Assembly (NCBI RefSeq): GCF_945869175.1
Contig: NZ_CAMBNZ010000022.1
Location: 1 to 33,800, forward strand
DNA: 33,800 bases
Direction of reading: 5' to 3'
From: Limnohabitans sp. Rim8
Lineage (GTDB): Bacteria; Pseudomonadota; Gammaproteobacteria; Burkholderiales; Burkholderiaceae_C
Position numbers and translations under genes: made by a program. Under the pieces are notes generated by a model. It was given only the letters and a program-made list of their open reading frames with translations, was not told where the DNA came from and searched no databases. Positions 1 to 9,183 of this stretch are shown here, in pieces (position 1 is the first letter of the stretch; every line of letters starts with the position of its first letter).

Positions 1-2
1 CC

Positions 3-875
3 TTCGCCCTGGCGGTGTTCTTTTTGTTCAGCCGTGGCTTGCACCTGTCTGTGGAGTTCACCGGCGGCACTTTGATGGAGGTGAGCTACAGCCAACCCGC
101 TGACCTGCAAAAGGTGCGCGGCACCGTGGCGACGCTTGGGTTCAGCGAAGTGCAGGTGCAAAACTTTGGCTCGGCTCGCGATGTGATGATCCGACTGCCC
201 GCTCAAAAAGGGGTGAGTTCGGCCCAGCAAAGCGAAAAAGTCTTGTCGGCGCTGAAAGCCAACGACCCCGATGTGACCCTGCGCCGCACCGAGTTCGTAG
301 GCCCGCAAGTGGGAGATGAGTTGGCCGAAGACGGCCTCAAAGCCCTGGCCTTTGTGGTGATCGGCATCATGATTTATCTGGCCATTCGCTTTGAGTGGAA
401 GTTCGCCGTCTCGGCCATCATCGCCAACTTGCACGACGTGATCATCATCCTGGGCTTTTTTGCCTTCTTCCAGTGGGAGTTTTCGCTGGCGGTGCTGGCC
501 GCGGTGTTGGCGGTGCTGGGTTACTCGGTGAACGAGTCGGTGGTGATTTTTGACCGGATCCGCGAGAACTTCCGCCGCTACCGCAAGATGAACACCGTGG
601 AAATCATCGACAACGCGATCACCTCCACCATCAGCCGAACCATCATCACCCACGGCTCGACCCAGATCATGGTCTTGTCTATGCTGCTGTTTGGCGGCGA
701 GACCCTGCACTATTTCGCCATGGCGCTGACGATTGGCATTTGCTTTGGCATTTACTCGTCGGTGTTTGTGGCCGCCGCCATCGCCATGTGGTTGGGCTTG
801 CAGCGCGAAGATTTGATCAAGCCGCTCAAAAAAGACAACGACCCGAACGATGAAAATTCGGGCGCGGTCGTCTGA
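3..875 (+). CDS. secF: Protein translocase subunit SecF (3' part)
   Basis: SecF is an inner-membrane subunit of the SecDF complex, which uses the proton gradient to help SecYEG/SecA export proteins. The reading frame is open from the first bases of the window (codons F-A-L-A-V-F), so the true start lies upstream; the GTG at 15 is internal. What is visible begins at the end of TM1, followed by the FTGGTLMEV motif that opens the periplasmic P1-like domain. The family region VLGYSVNESVVIFDRIREN and five further hydrophobic segments follow. The last membrane region has THGSTQIM and FGGETLHYF, the form usual in Burkholderiales SecF. About 290 residues are present of a usual 310-320, so only a short N-terminus is missing. 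SecD would be expected just upstream. Identification is secure. Confidence 0.96.
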   Translation, partial: FALAVFFLFSRGLHLSVEFTGGTLMEVSYSQPADLQKVRGTVATLGFSEVQVQNFGSARDVMIRLPAQKGVSSAQQSEKVLSALKANDPDVTLRRTEFVGPQVGDELAEDGLKALAFVVIGIMIYLAIRFEWKFAVSAIIANLHDVIIILGFFAFFQWEFSLAVLAAVLAVLGYSVNESVVIFDRIRENFRRYRKMNTVEIIDNAITSTISRTIITHGSTQIMVLSMLLFGGETLHYFAMALTIGICFGIYSSVFVAAAIAMWLGLQREDLIKPLKKDNDPNDENSGAVV

Positions 876-890
876 CCGTCTGTGACCAGG

Positions 891-916
891 AAAGGGCCAC
901 TTGTGGCCCTTTTTTG
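891..916 (+). terminator. Rho-independent terminator after secF
   Basis: A perfect inverted repeat (AAAGGGCCAC at 891-900, GTGGCCCTTT at 903-912, effective loop of about 4 bases) runs directly into a T tract. It lies 16 bases after the secF stop. dprA converges from the other side and ends at 931; the minus-strand T run is weak, so the signal mainly serves secF. Confidence 0.85.
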
Positions 917-930
917 TGGCCCTGTTTCTT

Positions 931-2088
931 TCACGCCGAACCCAGTCGCTGAAACAGCCCCCCAGGCAAACGGCCCACTTGCCCGAGCAATTCCAGCTCC
1001 AGCAATTGGGCTTGCAGTTGGGCCGTGGGCAGTCCGCAGCGGGCTTGCAGCGCATCCAGGCTCACCGGGTCATGGCCGAGTGCGGTCAGCAGTTCGTCTT
1101 CGGGCAGGTCTGATGCAGTGGGCGACAAAGCCCGTGGCACCAGCGCCAAAGGCTCCGGCCATTGCAATTCCTCCAACACGTCTTGTGCAGACTCGACCAG
1201 TTTGGCACCTTGCTTGATGAGCAGGTGACAACCCTTGGACTGGGTGGCGTGGATCGAGCCCGGGATGGCCATCACGTCGCGGCCTTGCTCCAGCGCTTGT
1301 TTGGCGGTGATGAGGGAGCCCGACAGCAAGGCGGCTTCGACCACCAGCGTGGCTTGCGACAGGCCCGAGATCAGGCGGTTGCGGCGCGGGAAATTGGGGG
1401 CCAGGGGCGGCGTGCCCAAGGGGTACTCGCTGAGGATCACACCCCGCTGGGCAATCTGGTGGGCCAGATCGCGGTGCTGGCGCGGATAGACCCGATCGAG
1501 GCCTGTGCCCACCACGGCGATGGTGGGCAGCGTCGTGCCCGCTGCGCCGACAGCTGCCCCCAGCAAAGCCCCTTCATGGGCTGCACCATCGATCCCCAGG
1601 GCCAAACCCGAGGTGATGGTCAAACCGCTTGCGGCCAAGCTGCGAGCGAATTCGCGGGCATTGATGAGGCCTTGCGGGGTGGGGTTGCGGCTGCCCACCA
1701 TGGCCACGCAGCGCCCCATGTCCAGCTGACGCAGCGCCGCAATCTGCCCCAAGGCGTAAAGCATCAGGGGTGGGTCGGGAATTTCGAGCAAGGCGGCAGG
1801 GTAGTCGGGGTCCCCTAAGGTGACCAGTGCGCGAGCAATCGCCGGTTCGGGTGAGGCTTGCAACCAAAGCCAGGTCTCATCGCTCAAGGCCTGCCAGCCC
1901 TGAGGTGCTTCCAGCAGGGCTTGGGCTTGCGGGGCCGAAACCATGTGGCGCAAGGCGGCTTCGGTTTGTTCAAAAATGGCTTCGGGCTTGCCAAATGCGG
2001 CCAGCAAACGCCTGGCCGCATCAGGCCCAATGCCAGGCGTGAGCGCAAGGCGCAACCAAGCGCCCAGTTCTTCCGGGGTCTTCACCAT
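931..2088 (-). CDS. dprA: DNA-processing protein DprA (Smf)
   Basis: DprA binds incoming single-stranded DNA during natural transformation and loads RecA. Order of parts: an N-terminal SAM-like helical region (about 1-70), the Rossmann-like DprA core with VAMVGSRNPTPQG, SGLALGIDGAAHEGAL, GTGLDRVYPRQH, PNFPRRNRLISGLS and DVMAIPG, then a short winged-helix domain at the C-terminus (about 325-385). The frame is open further upstream, to 2214, but the extra 40 residues are low-complexity and match nothing in the family. A GGGAG sits 5 bases before the ATG at 2088, while the ATG at 2091 is too close to it, so I start at 2088 (385 aa). It is divergent from def with a 214-base gap, a common Burkholderiales arrangement. 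Its presence suggests, but does not prove, competence. Confidence 0.95.
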   Translation of the reverse strand: MVKTPEELGAWLRLALTPGIGPDAARRLLAAFGKPEAIFEQTEAALRHMVSAPQAQALLEAPQGWQALSDETWLWLQASPEPAIARALVTLGDPDYPAALLEIPDPPLMLYALGQIAALRQLDMGRCVAMVGSRNPTPQGLINAREFARSLAASGLTITSGLALGIDGAAHEGALLGAAVGAAGTTLPTIAVVGTGLDRVYPRQHRDLAHQIAQRGVILSEYPLGTPPLAPNFPRRNRLISGLSQATLVVEAALLSGSLITAKQALEQGRDVMAIPGSIHATQSKGCHLLIKQGAKLVESAQDVLEELQWPEPLALVPRALSPTASDLPEDELLTALGHDPVSLDALQARCGLPTAQLQAQLLELELLGQVGRLPGGLFQRLGSA

Positions 2089-2302
2089 CATGTCTCCCTG
2101 TGCAGCCTTGTTGGCTGTCTGTGCAGGCAATTGTGGTCCAAAGCCGGGGTGTTGAACAGGGTGGGGTCCCCAGCAGGGTGGTGGTGTTGATGAAGCGCTG
2201 GACTTGCCGCACACCCGGTTGCTTGCCCTCCAATGCCTGTGCCGGCAGGTGCATCGGAAATTGGGGACAATAGACGCTTGATTTCTTCATTGTGTTGACG
2301 CC

Positions 2303-2809
2303 ATGGCCTTGCTTCCGATCCTTTGCTACCCCGACCCCCGCCTCCACAAGGTGGCCAAACCCGTTCAAACCGTCGATAGCCGTGTGCACGCTTTGATCGA
2401 CGACATGTTGGAAACCATGTACGAAGCCAGTGGCATTGGCTTGGCGGCCACCCAGATCGACGTGCATGAGCGGCTGGTGGTGATTGACACCTCGGAAGAA
2501 CGAAACCAGCCCTTGGTGCTGATCAACCCCGAGATCACCTGGATGGGTGAGGAGCGGGTCAAGGGTGAAGAAGGTTGCCTGTCGGTGCCGGGCATTTACG
2601 ACGGCGTGGAGCGTGCCACCCGTGTGAAGGTCACCGCCCTCGACCGCGATGGCAGCAGCCTCAGCCTGGAGGCCGAAGGCATGTTGGCCATTTGCATTCA
2701 GCATGAGCTGGACCATTTGATGGGCAAGGTGTTTGTGGAATACCTCTCCCCCCTCAAGCAAGGCCGCATCAAGACCAAATTGGTCAAAGCCCAAAAAGCC
2801 GAGCGCTGA
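2303..2809 (+). CDS. def: Peptide deformylase
   Basis: This enzyme removes the formyl group from the N-terminal methionine of nascent proteins in the cytoplasm. All three family motifs are present: GIGLAATQ (residues 44-51), EGCLS (90-94) and HELDH (134-138). They supply the metal ligands Cys92, His134 and His138 and the catalytic Glu135. At 168 aa it has the normal length of a type 1 bacterial deformylase. It lies 7 bases before fmt, whose product adds the formyl group that Def removes; def-fmt pairing is widespread. The 2089-2302 gap to dprA must hold both promoters, but I see no convincing -35/-10 pair there, only a GACAAT-like element near 2266. Confidence 0.97.
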   Translation: MALLPILCYPDPRLHKVAKPVQTVDSRVHALIDDMLETMYEASGIGLAATQIDVHERLVVIDTSEERNQPLVLINPEITWMGEERVKGEEGCLSVPGIYDGVERATRVKVTALDRDGSSLSLEAEGMLAICIQHELDHLMGKVFVEYLSPLKQGRIKTKLVKAQKAER

Positions 2810-2816
2810 GCACGGC

Positions 2817-3782
2817 ATGCGACTGATTTTTGCGGGCACGCCCGAATTCGCCCGCGAAGCCATGGTGGCCTTGCACGCGGCGGGACACGACATCGTGTTG
2901 GTGCTGACCCAGCCCGACCGCCCCGCCGGGCGTGGCATGAAGCTGCAAGCCTCCCCTGTCAAGCAGTGGGCTGCGGACCATGCGGTGCCCGTGGCCCAGC
3001 CGCGCAGCTTGCGACTGGACGGCAAGTACCCCGAAGACGCAGCGGCTGCCCGCGAGCTTTTGCGCGCTGCTCAGGCGGACGTCATGATCGTGGCCGCCTA
3101 TGGCCTGATCTTGCCGCAGTGGACGCTGGACCTTCCGCCTCGTGGGTGCTTGAACATCCACGCTTCTCTTTTGCCGCGTTGGCGCGGTGCGGCGCCCATC
3201 CACCGGGCCATCGAGGCGGGGGACACCCAAACCGGCATCACCATCATGCAGATGGACGCGGGCCTTGACACCGGCGACATGCTGCTGCTGCGCCACGAGG
3301 CCATAGGACCGACCGACACCACCGCCACGTTGCACGACCGACTGGCGGCGCTGGGGGGCCAAGCCATTGTGCAAGCGCTGGCATCGCTCGATGCTTTGCC
3401 GCACGCGCCCCAGCCCAGCGAAGGGGTGAACTACGCCCACAAGATCGACAAGGCCGAAGCTGCACTCGACTGGTCCTTGAGCGCCGAGGCCCTGGCCCGG
3501 CGCATCCGTGCCTTTGACCCCTTCCCGGGCATGACCGTGCCTCTCACAACCGATACGTGTACCGAAAGCCTCAAGCTCTGGCATGCCGTGGCCGAGCCTT
3601 TGCCAAGCCCCGCCGAACCCGGCACGGTGGTGCACGCGGACGCCACAGGCGTGCGTGTGGCGTGTGGCCAAGGCCAGTTGTGCCTGACGCAATTGCAGCG
3701 ACCCGGTGGCAAGCGGATGGGCGCTGCCGATTTCCTGCGTGGCTGTCCGCTGCAGGTGGGCCAAAGGCTGGTGGTGGCCTGA
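2817..3782 (+). CDS. fmt: Methionyl-tRNA formyltransferase
   Basis: Fmt transfers a formyl group from 10-formyl-tetrahydrofolate to initiator Met-tRNA. The protein opens with the typical [12 protein letters not shown]. The catalytic region includes N113-I-H115, the [16 protein letters not shown] signature (118-131) and the GLDTGDM loop with its catalytic Asp near 151. A C-terminal OB-like tRNA-binding domain follows (about 215-321). The frame is open for 28 codons upstream, inside def, but the homologous N-terminus begins at the ATG at 2817, giving 321 aa, the usual size. Its stop overlaps the azlC start (TGATG at 3780-3784), so the two are probably translationally coupled. Confidence 0.96.
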   Translation: MRLIFAGTPEFAREAMVALHAAGHDIVLVLTQPDRPAGRGMKLQASPVKQWAADHAVPVAQPRSLRLDGKYPEDAAAARELLRAAQADVMIVAAYGLILPQWTLDLPPRGCLNIHASLLPRWRGAAPIHRAIEAGDTQTGITIMQMDAGLDTGDMLLLRHEAIGPTDTTATLHDRLAALGGQAIVQALASLDALPHAPQPSEGVNYAHKIDKAEAALDWSLSAEALARRIRAFDPFPGMTVPLTTDTCTESLKLWHAVAEPLPSPAEPGTVVHADATGVRVACGQGQLCLTQLQRPGGKRMGAADFLRGCPLQVGQRLVVA

Positions 3783-4513
3783 TGTTTTTCCTCTCACGCC
3801 TTCACCGTCATCCCGCCTTCGTGCAAGGCATGCGCGAGGTATCACCCCAGTCGCCGGGCATCGCAGCCTGGGGCCTGATGACCGGTGTGGCCATGGTCAA
3901 GTCGGGCATGAGTGCGTTCGAAGCCGGCGCCATGACACTGCTGGTGTTCGCGGGCAGCTCACAGTTGGCGGCGATCCCGCTGATCGTGGCCGGTGCGCCT
4001 GCTTGGGTGATTTTGGCCACCGGTTTTTGCGTCAATTTGCGCTTTGTCGTGTTCAGCTTGCACCTGCGCCAGTTTTTGATCCACTTGCCGCGCTGGCAAC
4101 GCATGTGCCACGGTTACCTGACGACCGACATCAGCTATGTTTTGTTCGTTCGCAAGTACGACCACCCGGCCGAGACCGCCGAGGGGCGTTTGGAGCAGGA
4201 AGCCTATTTGGCGGGCAATGACTTTTTGAACTGGTCGTCCTGGATGGTGGCCAGTTTTGTCGGTATCGCGCTGGCCAACCTGATTCCGCCCAGCTGGGGT
4301 CTGGGCTTTGCGGGCATTTTGTGCCTGCTGGGCATCCAGTGCTCGCTGGCCAGTTCGCGCATGCGCATTTTGTCGGGGGCGGTGGCTGCGGCGGCGGCGG
4401 TGGCCGCCTACAGCCTTCCGCTCAAGCTCAACATCGTGGTGGCGATTGCCGTGGCGGTGATCTTGTGCCTGACGGTAGAAAAATTGCGCCCTGACCCCGG
4501 AGTGTCGGCATGA
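3782..4513 (+). CDS. azlC: AzlC family branched-chain amino acid exporter, large subunit
   Basis: This is an integral membrane protein of the AzlC/YgaZ family, the large subunit of a two-component exporter for branched-chain amino acids and analogues. It has 243 aa with an N-terminal cytoplasmic stretch, the family region GMREVSPQSPGIAAWGLMTG, LLVFAGSSQLAAIPLI and NLRFVVFSLHLRQF, a DFLNWSSWM segment, and a C-terminus almost wholly hydrophobic. The start is the ATG overlapping the fmt stop. The last four bases overlap azlD (ATGA). Coupling to def-fmt is positional and does not by itself imply a role in translation. Substrate range is not visible from sequence. Confidence 0.9.
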   Translation: MFFLSRLHRHPAFVQGMREVSPQSPGIAAWGLMTGVAMVKSGMSAFEAGAMTLLVFAGSSQLAAIPLIVAGAPAWVILATGFCVNLRFVVFSLHLRQFLIHLPRWQRMCHGYLTTDISYVLFVRKYDHPAETAEGRLEQEAYLAGNDFLNWSSWMVASFVGIALANLIPPSWGLGFAGILCLLGIQCSLASSRMRILSGAVAAAAAVAAYSLPLKLNIVVAIAVAVILCLTVEKLRPDPGVSA

Positions 4514-4857
4514 CCGCCCATTGGGGAGGCACCGACCTCTGGACCTTGGGCGTCATCGCCGGACTGGCACTGGTCACGGTGATCACCCGCAGTTTCTTTT
4601 TCATCTCGAGCCAAAGTTGGCAACTGCCGCACTGGGCGCAGCGCGGCTTGCAGTACGCGCCAATTGCAGCGATGTCGGCGGTGGTGATCCCGGAAATCAT
4701 CACCGTGCAAGGTGAGCTGGTCAGCACCTGGCAAGACGCACGGCTGTTTTCGGCCGTGGTCGGCGCGGGTGTTTATTTTTGGCGTCGTGATGTGTTTTTA
4801 ACCATCATCGCCGGCATGGCCGTGTATCTGCCTTTGCACTTGGGCTTGGGCTGGTAG
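4510..4857 (+). CDS. azlD: AzlD family branched-chain amino acid exporter, small subunit
   Basis: This is the small membrane partner of AzlC, 115 aa with about four hydrophobic segments. Family features are VTVITRSFFF near the N-terminus, the central LQYAPIAAMSAVVIPEI and a C-terminal DVFLTIIAGMAVYLPLH. It overlaps azlC by four bases (ATGA), the usual arrangement for this pair, so the two subunits are likely made in matched amounts. No terminator is visible in the 111 bases before pgk. Confidence 0.9.
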   Translation: MTAHWGGTDLWTLGVIAGLALVTVITRSFFFISSQSWQLPHWAQRGLQYAPIAAMSAVVIPEIITVQGELVSTWQDARLFSAVVGAGVYFWRRDVFLTIIAGMAVYLPLHLGLGW

Positions 4858-4968
4858 TTCTGGGCCTTTGTGGCCTTGTTTGAGGTTCGTACCGCTGCAG
4901 GTGTCAGCCTCTGTCAGAGCAGGCTTTTAAAATCAGAAGCCAATATTTTCCTTAATCGAGTCCCCTTC

Positions 4969-6174
4969 ATGAACGTCATCCGCTTTTCTGACCTGTGCGC
5001 CCAAGACCAAGTCCAAAACCAACGCGTGTTCATCCGCGCTGACTTGAACGTGCCACAAGCCGATGACGGCAGCATCACCGAAGACACCCGCATCCGCGCC
5101 AGCGTACCCTGCATCCAGATGGCCTTGGCCGCAGGGGCCGCCGTGATGGTGACCAGCCACCTGGGCCGCCCGACCGAGGGCGAGTTCAAACCCGAGGACT
5201 CGCTGGCCCCGGTGGCCAAGCGCCTGGGTGAGTTGCTTGGCCACCCTTTTGAAAATGGGGTGCCTTTGGTCGCCAATTGGGTGGACGGCGTGACCGTCGC
5301 CCCTCGCCAGGTGGTGTTGCTCGAGAACTGCCGCGTCAACCCCGGCGAGAAGAAAAACAACGAAGTGCTGGCCCGCAAGATGGCCGCGTTGTGCGACATC
5401 TACGTGAATGACGCCTTTGGCACCGCCCACCGCGCCGAAGGCACCACCTATGGCATCGCCCAGTTTGCGCCCATCGCTTGCGCGGGCCCCTTGCTGGCCG
5501 CCGAGATCGACGCCATCGGCAAGGCCTTGGCCAACCCGAAGCGCCCCTTGGCGGCCATCGTGGCAGGCAGCAAAGTCAGCACCAAGCTGACCATCTTGAA
5601 GAGCTTGTCGCAAAACGTGGACCAGCTGATTGTGGGCGGCGGCATTGCCAACACCTTCATGCTGGCGGCGGGATTGAAGATTGGCAAAAGCCTGGCCGAA
5701 GCCGACCTGGTGGACGAGGCCAAAGCGGTGATCGAGGCCATGAAGGCGCGTGGCGCTGAGGTGCCCATCCCGACCGATGTGGTGGTGGCCAAGACCTTTG
5801 CCGCCGACGCGGTGGCCACGGTGAAGAAAGCCACAGACGTGTCCGATGACGACATGATTTTGGACATTGGCCCCGAGACCGCGGCCAAACTGGCTGCCCA
5901 GCTCAAGCAGGCGGGCACGATTGTGTGGAACGGCCCGGTGGGCGTGTTCGAATTCGATCAGTTTGCCCATGGCACCCAAGTGATCGCCCAGGCGATTGCC
6001 GAATCCAGCGCCTTCAGCATTGCGGGCGGTGGCGACACGCTGGCGGCGATCGCCAAATACGGCATCGACCAGCAGATCGGCTACATCTCGACCGGTGGCG
6101 GCGCGTTTCTCGAAATCCTGGAGGGCAAGACTTTGCCTGCGTTCGAAATTTTGAGCCGACGCGCAGCAGCTTGA
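4969..6174 (+). CDS. pgk: Phosphoglycerate kinase
   Basis: Pgk makes ATP from 1,3-bisphosphoglycerate in glycolysis and runs the reverse reaction in gluconeogenesis or the Calvin cycle. Seen in order: [44 protein letters not shown], the hinge region [34 protein letters not shown], and the nucleotide-binding GGGDTLAAI and STGGGAFLE. The frame is open upstream to 4870, but homology begins at MNVIRFSDL (ATG at 4969), giving 401 aa. A TAAAAT element at 4928-4933, about 35 bases upstream of the start, is a possible -10 without a clear -35. A bidirectional terminator follows. Confidence 0.97.
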   Translation: MNVIRFSDLCAQDQVQNQRVFIRADLNVPQADDGSITEDTRIRASVPCIQMALAAGAAVMVTSHLGRPTEGEFKPEDSLAPVAKRLGELLGHPFENGVPLVANWVDGVTVAPRQVVLLENCRVNPGEKKNNEVLARKMAALCDIYVNDAFGTAHRAEGTTYGIAQFAPIACAGPLLAAEIDAIGKALANPKRPLAAIVAGSKVSTKLTILKSLSQNVDQLIVGGGIANTFMLAAGLKIGKSLAEADLVDEAKAVIEAMKARGAEVPIPTDVVVAKTFAADAVATVKKATDVSDDDMILDIGPETAAKLAAQLKQAGTIVWNGPVGVFEFDQFAHGTQVIAQAIAESSAFSIAGGGDTLAAIAKYGIDQQIGYISTGGGAFLEILEGKTLPAFEILSRRAAA

Positions 6175-6229
6175 TTGCGCCTTGGGGGCTTTACCCCAAC
6201 AGGGCCATTTCCCAACAAAATGCCAACAA

Positions 6230-6254
6230 AAAACCCCGCAGTGCGGGGTTTTCT
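6230..6254. terminator. Bidirectional rho-independent terminator between pgk and the desaturase gene
   Basis: A perfect ten-pair stem (AAAACCCCGC at 6230-6239, GCGGGGTTTT at 6243-6252, loop AGT) has T-rich flanks on both strands: TTTTCTTT rightward and six T after the stem leftward. It sits between two convergent genes and can end both transcripts. Confidence 0.88.
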
Positions 6255-6273
6255 TTGAGGCATGAGACCCTGA

Positions 6274-7389
6274 TCAGGCTTGGGCCGCAGCAGGCAAGTT
6301 GGCGCGCACCGGGCTGGTCATATTGCCTTTGAAGTCGGTCCAGCATTCGCGTGTGAAGTCGTACATCTTGCAGTTCTTGGCGGTCTCGAAGTACCACTTC
6401 CAAGAGAAGGGTTGCACGATGATGCGACCGGGCAGCATCTCTTCGAGTTTGGCTTGGGCTTGTTTCAAGCGGTACAAGGGGATGCTCATGTCCACATGGT
6501 GGGCGGTGTGTTCCATGATGTGGTGCATCAGCGCACCGATGTTGAAGGGAAAGGTCAGGTGCACGGTGGTCGACACAAACGGCGCGGCCTTGGTCCAGGC
6601 GGCCTTGTTGTCGTGCCAAGAGACCTTGACGTGGGTGTGGTGCACATAGACCACAAAGCCGATCATGCTGTTCCAAAAGAAAAAGGGCACGGCAAAGCCC
6701 AGCAGAATTGACAAAACAACCGACTGGCCGGTGTACAGCGCGGCGGCGGCGATCGTGGCGATCCAGAAGGCAGCAAACAAGCTGACCAGCAGGCTGTCCT
6801 TGAAGAAGATCGGACGGCGGGTGGGCATGTGGGTCTTGTTGGGGAAGAACTCGCGCTTCCACCAGATCTCCACCATGTAATACAAACCTGGCGCCCAGCC
6901 GCTGCGGTAAGCGCGTTCGAGCAGTTTTTGCATGGGGTTCAGGGCGTCAAATTCGGCGGCCGTCAGCGGCGTCCAGACAAAATCCACGCCTTTGAGGTTG
7001 GTGTAGCCGTGGTGGACCACGTTGTGGCCAGTGTCCCATAAGCTGTAAGGGGTGAGCGAGGGCAAAAAGGCGATGCGGCCCAAGACTTTGTTGAGTTCGC
7101 GGTGCGGCGTGAGGCTTTGGTGGCAGGCGTCGTGGCCAATGATGAACAGGCGGCCGATCACAAAACCTGCAGCCAATGCACACAGCACCTTGGCCCACAT
7201 CGCATCCAGCGCGAGGGTGCCCGTGATGAGGCTGAAAAACAGAGCGTAGTCGAGGATCAAAAGCACAAAAGCCCTGAGGGTGCTGCGCTCGGACAAGGGG
7301 ATCAGCCACTCGCGCAAGGTTTTGCGGTGTGGCAGCGGCTGGTCCAGGGCAATGGGCTGGTCTGTGGTCTGTGGAGTCAGTGCGGTCAT
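6274..7389 (-). CDS. Membrane fatty acid desaturase (Delta12/DesA-like)
   Basis: This is a di-iron acyl-lipid desaturase of the inner membrane. The three histidine clusters are present: HDACH (about 107-111), HNVVHH (about 143-148) and HHIMEHTAHH in the C-terminal part (about 290-299). Between them lie two paired membrane regions. The GVDFVWTPLT stretch after box 2 is typical of the Delta12-like family. I start at the ATG at 7389 (371 aa) because the upstream extension to a TTG at 7452 looks non-coding. The gene sits alone on the minus strand between pgk and pyk and probably has its own promoter in 7390-7620. Position specificity of the double bond cannot be told. A likely role is membrane fluidity at low temperature, by inference. 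Confidence 0.88.
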   Translation of the reverse strand: MTALTPQTTDQPIALDQPLPHRKTLREWLIPLSERSTLRAFVLLILDYALFFSLITGTLALDAMWAKVLCALAAGFVIGRLFIIGHDACHQSLTPHRELNKVLGRIAFLPSLTPYSLWDTGHNVVHHGYTNLKGVDFVWTPLTAAEFDALNPMQKLLERAYRSGWAPGLYYMVEIWWKREFFPNKTHMPTRRPIFFKDSLLVSLFAAFWIATIAAAALYTGQSVVLSILLGFAVPFFFWNSMIGFVVYVHHTHVKVSWHDNKAAWTKAAPFVSTTVHLTFPFNIGALMHHIMEHTAHHVDMSIPLYRLKQAQAKLEEMLPGRIIVQPFSWKWYFETAKNCKMYDFTRECWTDFKGNMTSPVRANLPAAAQA

Positions 7390-7620
7390 AACGCTTTTCA
7401 ATAACTTGTTTGGTGTTGAGTTTAGTCGCCTGCCATCATCCTTGGATGACAAGGATCAATTGAGGGGCCCCCAAGGGGGGGAATCGGTGGACAGCGGGTG
7501 TCTGGTTCGCCTCCCATGCTTGGCCGCTGGGGGTTTGTGTTGAGGGAACTGGCTCAAAAGAAACCGTCATGTAACCGATTTCGTGTGAAAATTGAAATCA
7601 AATTACATGGAGACCTCCGA

Positions 7621-9054
7621 ATGCCCCGTCGCGCCACCAAGATTGTTGCCACTTTAGGCCCTGCTTCCAGCGATCCAGCCTTGCTGGAGGCCATGATTCG
7701 TGCGGGTGTGAACGTGGTGCGGCTGAACTTCAGCCACGGCAAAGCCCAGGACCACGTGGACCGGGCCCGTCTGGTGCGAGAAGCCTCGCAGCGGGCAGGC
7801 CGCGAAGTGGCCATCATGGCCGACTTGCAGGGCCCCAAAATCCGGGTGGGCAAGTTTGTTGACGGCAAAGTGATGCTCGAGCCCGGCATGCCGTTTGTGC
7901 TGGACGCCTCTCGCACCGAGTTGGGTGACTTGCAAGGCGTGGGCCTGGACTACAAAGAATTGCCACGCGACGTGAAGGCCGGCGATGTGCTCTTGCTCAA
8001 CGATGGTCTGATCGTGCTCACGGTGAACGCTGTCAAGGGTGAGCAGGTGCACACCACCGTCAAGCTCGGCGGTGAGTTGTCCAACAACAAAGGCATCAAC
8101 AAGCAAGGCGGTGGCTTGACGGCTCCCGCACTGACCGCCAAGGACATGGACGACATCAAGACCGCCATGAGCCTGTTGGCCGACTATGTGGCCGTGAGCT
8201 TCCCCAAAAACGCCACCGACATGGAAATGGCCCGCCAGCTGTGCAATGTGGCGGGTGCCGAATACGGCCACAAGCCGGGGCTGATCGCCAAGATCGAGCG
8301 CGCAGAAGCCATCCCGCACCTCGAAGCCATCCTCAAGGCCAGCGACGGCATCATGGTCGCCCGGGGTGATTTGGCTGTCGAAGTGGGCAATGCCGCAGTG
8401 CCTGCCCTGCAAAAACGCATGATCAAGTTGGCCAAGGTGCACGACAAGGTCGTCATCACCGCCACCCAGATGATGGAAAGCATGATCACCAACCCGGTGC
8501 CCACCCGTGCCGAGGTGTCTGACGTGGCCAACGCGGTGCTCGACGGCACCGATGCGGTGATGCTGAGCGCCGAAACCGCTGCGGGCAAATACCCGCTCGA
8601 AACCGTCGAAGAGATGGCCAAGATCTGCGAGGCGGCCGAAAGCGCCGAAGACGTGCAGCTCGACGCCGATTTCCGTGGCCAGTCGTTCAGCCGCATCGAT
8701 CAGTCGATTGCCATGGGTGCTTTGTTCACCGCGCACCACCTGGGTGCCAAAGCCATTGTGGCCATGACCGAATCGGGCTCCACCGCCTTGTGGATGAGCC
8801 GCCACCGCGTGCACATTCCCATTTATGCGCTGACCACCAAGCTGACGTCCCAGCGCAAGATGGCGTTGTACCGCAACGTGCGTCCGTTGCTCATGGACAC
8901 CAGCGCCGACCGCGACACCGCTTTGGCCGAGGCCGAAACCCACCTGAAAAACCGTGGCATCGTCGGCACGGGCGATGTCTACGCCATCACCTGCGGCGAG
9001 CCCATGGGTTCACCCGGGGGCACCAACATGCTGAAGATTTGCCAGGTCGCTTGA
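7621..9054 (+). CDS. pyk: Pyruvate kinase
   Basis: Pyk converts phosphoenolpyruvate and ADP to pyruvate and ATP, the last step of glycolysis. Motifs: KIVATLGPASSD at the N-terminus, VNVVRLNFSHG, DLQGPKIRVG, IAKIERAEAI, MVARGDLAVE (the usual third residue from the end is G; here LA instead of LG), TATQMMESM and DAVMLSAETAAGKYP. The C-terminal effector domain extends from about 360 to 477. A GGAG eight bases before the ATG at 7621 supports this start; 41 extra codons upstream are open but not homologous. Length 477 aa is normal. fba follows 129 bases downstream, with its own promoter-like block. Confidence 0.97.
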   Translation: MPRRATKIVATLGPASSDPALLEAMIRAGVNVVRLNFSHGKAQDHVDRARLVREASQRAGREVAIMADLQGPKIRVGKFVDGKVMLEPGMPFVLDASRTELGDLQGVGLDYKELPRDVKAGDVLLLNDGLIVLTVNAVKGEQVHTTVKLGGELSNNKGINKQGGGLTAPALTAKDMDDIKTAMSLLADYVAVSFPKNATDMEMARQLCNVAGAEYGHKPGLIAKIERAEAIPHLEAILKASDGIMVARGDLAVEVGNAAVPALQKRMIKLAKVHDKVVITATQMMESMITNPVPTRAEVSDVANAVLDGTDAVMLSAETAAGKYPLETVEEMAKICEAAESAEDVQLDADFRGQSFSRIDQSIAMGALFTAHHLGAKAIVAMTESGSTALWMSRHRVHIPIYALTTKLTSQRKMALYRNVRPLLMDTSADRDTALAEAETHLKNRGIVGTGDVYAITCGEPMGSPGGTNMLKICQVA

Positions 9055-9087
9055 ACCTGTGCAGCCCTGCGGGTCGGGGGCTTTCAG

Positions 9088-9115
9088 AGTTGCGTCAGGC
9101 CGAAACCTATAAAAT
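9088..9115 (+). promoter_or_regulatory. Promoter-like block upstream of fba, shared with purE
   Basis: The block AGTTGCGT, then CCGAAACCT, then A-TAAAAT ends 68 bases before the fba start. An almost identical block, also 28 bases long, lies before purE (12911-12938). A TTTCAG stands 5 bases upstream of the shared portion in this copy. TAAAAT is a good -10; a standard -35 at 17 bases is poor. Promoter function is inferred from position and repetition. Confidence 0.5.
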
Positions 9116-9183
9116 CTAGGCCAGTGACAGACCGGGTACATCCCGGCACATCTGAATTTTCAACATCCCGGGAAATCACCACC

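Noticed and set aside
2089-2214. N-terminal extension of dprA
   Set aside because: Extra residues are Pro/Cys-rich without family similarity, and a ribosome-binding site points to 2088.
7654-8943. 429-codon minus-strand open frame opposite pyk
   Set aside because: Antisense of pyk with no recognisable domain and His/Gly-rich composition.
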